DNA of 64,000 nt, from assembly GCF_022606465.1 (NCBI RefSeq), contig NZ_JALBUF010000004.1, positions 183,889-247,888 of the forward strand, given 5' to 3'. The position numbers were made by a program, and so were the translations under genes. Positions within the stretch are counted from its first letter, which is position 1; every line of letters starts with the position of its first letter. The DNA comes from Sulfoacidibacillus ferrooxidans (GTDB lineage: Bacteria; Bacillota; Bacilli; Alicyclobacillales; SLC66). The notes below the pieces were generated by a model. That model saw only the letters and a program-made list of their open reading frames with translations. It was not told where the DNA came from and ran no database searches. Shown in pieces: positions 62,873 to 64,000 of this stretch.

Positions 62873-63751
62873 ATGAACGAAGATCGCTTTGCGCTCATTG
62901 ATGAGACTTATTCTAGTTATATAGGGAATCATCCGGAGTTACATGATCGGTGGCTTCTTTTGCAGACGGTGTATACAGGCAAAGATAGGAGGAGCGTCTA
63001 CCCTTTTTTACCTCTACCGAAAGGTGCGGCTGTTCTAGATGTTGGTACGGGGTTTGGTGCGTTAGCAACGGAAATCGCATACTTTGCACCGGTTGCTGTG
63101 ACGGGAGTTGATGTGGATGTGGAGAAGCTGAAGGTGGCGCAAGTGATTGCACAAGCTGTGGCGAAAAAGGCGAGTCAAACTGGGGTGGGCAATGGAGGAT
63201 TGGACGCGATCCCGACTTTTGTCGAGGGTGACGTTTATCATTTACCGTTTGCTGATGACTCATTTGATCTCGTTATTTCGCGTTTTCTTTTTCAGCACTT
63301 ACAGGATCCGCGTTTAGCGTTGAAAGAGCTTTTTCGCGTGGTGCGCAGTGGTGGGTTAGTCTGTTTAATAGATATTGATGAAGGTCTCACGATTGCGTAC
63401 CCAGAGGTGCCTGTTTATCGGGCGTTACACGAAGCATTTATTGCCTTACAGGCGCGTCGAGGAGGGGATCGCATGATTGGTCGCAAATTGGCGGTTTATA
63501 TGCAGGAGGCTAATTTTAACGGAATTCATAGTGTGGCACAAGTGCATTCTTCCTTCTCACCCCAAGTGGCTAATGACATAGGTAGGCAGTTTACGCTACG
63601 AAAGTTGCAGGAAGTAAGGGATGAGATCGTACTTGAAGGTCTCATGACAAGACAGGAGTATGACTCTTATTATAGCCAATACGAAAGTAGCGTCGACGGA
63701 TGGAGCTTTGATGTTGCTGGCCATGTGACGGTATTTGGTGTGAAACCATAG
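62873..63751 (+). CDS. SAM-dependent methyltransferase (class I)
   Basis: ATG 62873 follows AAGG at long spacing; the frame is open to 62813. The 292-aa product has the SAM-binding motif VLDVGTGFGALATEIA (about 55-70), TGVDVDVEKL, an acidic GDVYHLPFADDSFDLVISRFLFQHL and LFRVVRSGGLVCLIDIDEG. It is of the UbiE/Mt-11 type. The C-terminal third is family-variable. The methyl acceptor cannot be predicted. It lies between prfB and an rRNA-type leader. Confidence 0.85.
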   Translation: MNEDRFALIDETYSSYIGNHPELHDRWLLLQTVYTGKDRRSVYPFLPLPKGAAVLDVGTGFGALATEIAYFAPVAVTGVDVDVEKLKVAQVIAQAVAKKASQTGVGNGGLDAIPTFVEGDVYHLPFADDSFDLVISRFLFQHLQDPRLALKELFRVVRSGGLVCLIDIDEGLTIAYPEVPVYRALHEAFIALQARRGGDRMIGRKLAVYMQEANFNGIHSVAQVHSSFSPQVANDIGRQFTLRKLQEVRDEIVLEGLMTRQEYDSYYSQYESSVDGWSFDVAGHVTVFGVKP

Positions 63752-63813
63752 CGCGGTTGAAATTGTTGTAGGTGACGTAGGGAGTAGGAACGACTTCTGT
63801 AACTAAGGTTTTT

Positions 63814-63835
63814 GGCGGGGAAACCGCCTTTTATA
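63814..63835 (+). terminator. terminator of the methyltransferase gene
   Basis: GGCGG (63814-63818) pairs with CCGCC (63824-63828), followed by TTTTATAT. Confidence 0.75.
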
Positions 63836-63874
63836 TACTCTATTAAAGTCGGAAAAGTAAGATTGGCATTTTAG

Positions 63875-64000
63875 TTGACTCTCTAAAACGGACTGTGTTA
63901 TATTACTACCTGTCGCCACGAACGGCGGCGCGAAGAAGGCAAGCAAGTGGATCCTTGAAAACTAAATGCAACAAGAGACAAACACGCGAGCAAAGAAGTA
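63875..64000 (+). promoter_or_regulatory. promoter and leader, probably of an rRNA operon
   Basis: TTGACT (63875-63880), an 18-bp spacer and TATATT (63899-63904). The following leader contains CCTTGAAAACTAAAT (63953-63967), which resembles the sequence that commonly precedes 16S rRNA in Bacillales. The rRNA gene itself would begin past the right edge. The call depends on that similarity. Confidence 0.55.

Overview
The window looks like chromosomal DNA of a flagellated, endospore-forming Firmicute. An alpha/beta-type small acid-soluble spore protein lies directly upstream of metK. The gene order degV - comFC - flagellar block - hpf - secA - prfB is a rearranged version of the Bacillus arrangement. 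A kumamolisin-like S53 protease, secreted DUF4855, SLH/GH18 and stalk-domain proteins, and moderate GC suggest a relative of the acidophilic Alicyclobacillaceae. That assignment is inference; no rRNA gene is inside the window, although an rRNA-type leader begins at the right edge.

Left part (1-28.7 kb), mainly surface and secreted proteins. A TasA/DUF1102-like secreted protein and an ER-type (SipW-like) signal peptidase are divergent from each other. An 89-codon rmlB-rmlC fusion remnant follows. Three glycosyltransferases are flanked by two secreted proteins that share an N-terminal domain; one of these carries a transglutaminase domain with an intact Cys-His-Asp triad. Next come a lipoprotein preceded by a MITE-like element, an unknown secreted protein, a TPR lipoprotein with a structured leader, an SLH-GH18 protein, a cytochrome P450, a decayed MFS transporter, a DUF4855 protein, an S53 protease, a very basic Lys/His-rich exported protein behind a textbook WalR box, a four-PAS orphan histidine kinase, a cold-shock protein and two stalk/NPCBM-like paralogues. 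Several intergenic regions carry Spo0A-box heptamers.

Middle part (28.7-45.6 kb). An LCP - TagA - LCP group (attachment and synthesis of wall polymer) is followed by the spore protein, metK, a diguanylate cyclase with a GAF domain and an XRE-TPR regulator. Then comes phoU-recD2-phoP-phoR, where RecD2 has a (Val-Glu-Ala-Lys)7 linker and PhoR lacks an extracellular sensor domain. DegV and a ComFC carrying an unusual insertion of about 135 residues follow.

Right part (45.6-64 kb). A complete late flagellar filament block lies on the minus strand: sigma-like factor, flgM, flgN, flgK, flgL, flagellin, fliD, fliT-like, glycosyltransferase, fliS, glycosyltransferase. It sits between comFC and hpf, so relative to Bacillus the block is inverted in place and has acquired two large GT2-TPR glycosyltransferases around fliS. 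This suggests flagellin glycosylation coupled to export. hpf, a small membrane protein, secA (without the C-terminal zinc motif), prfB (with its programmed +1 frameshift) and a methyltransferase follow. The window ends in a promoter and leader that probably belong to an rRNA operon.

The best leads are the flagellin-glycosylation arrangement, the ComFC insertion, the MITE with an 8-bp target duplication, the WalR-box-controlled basic protein, the Spo0A-box cluster, and the candidate structured leaders at about 14.0 and 28.8 kb.
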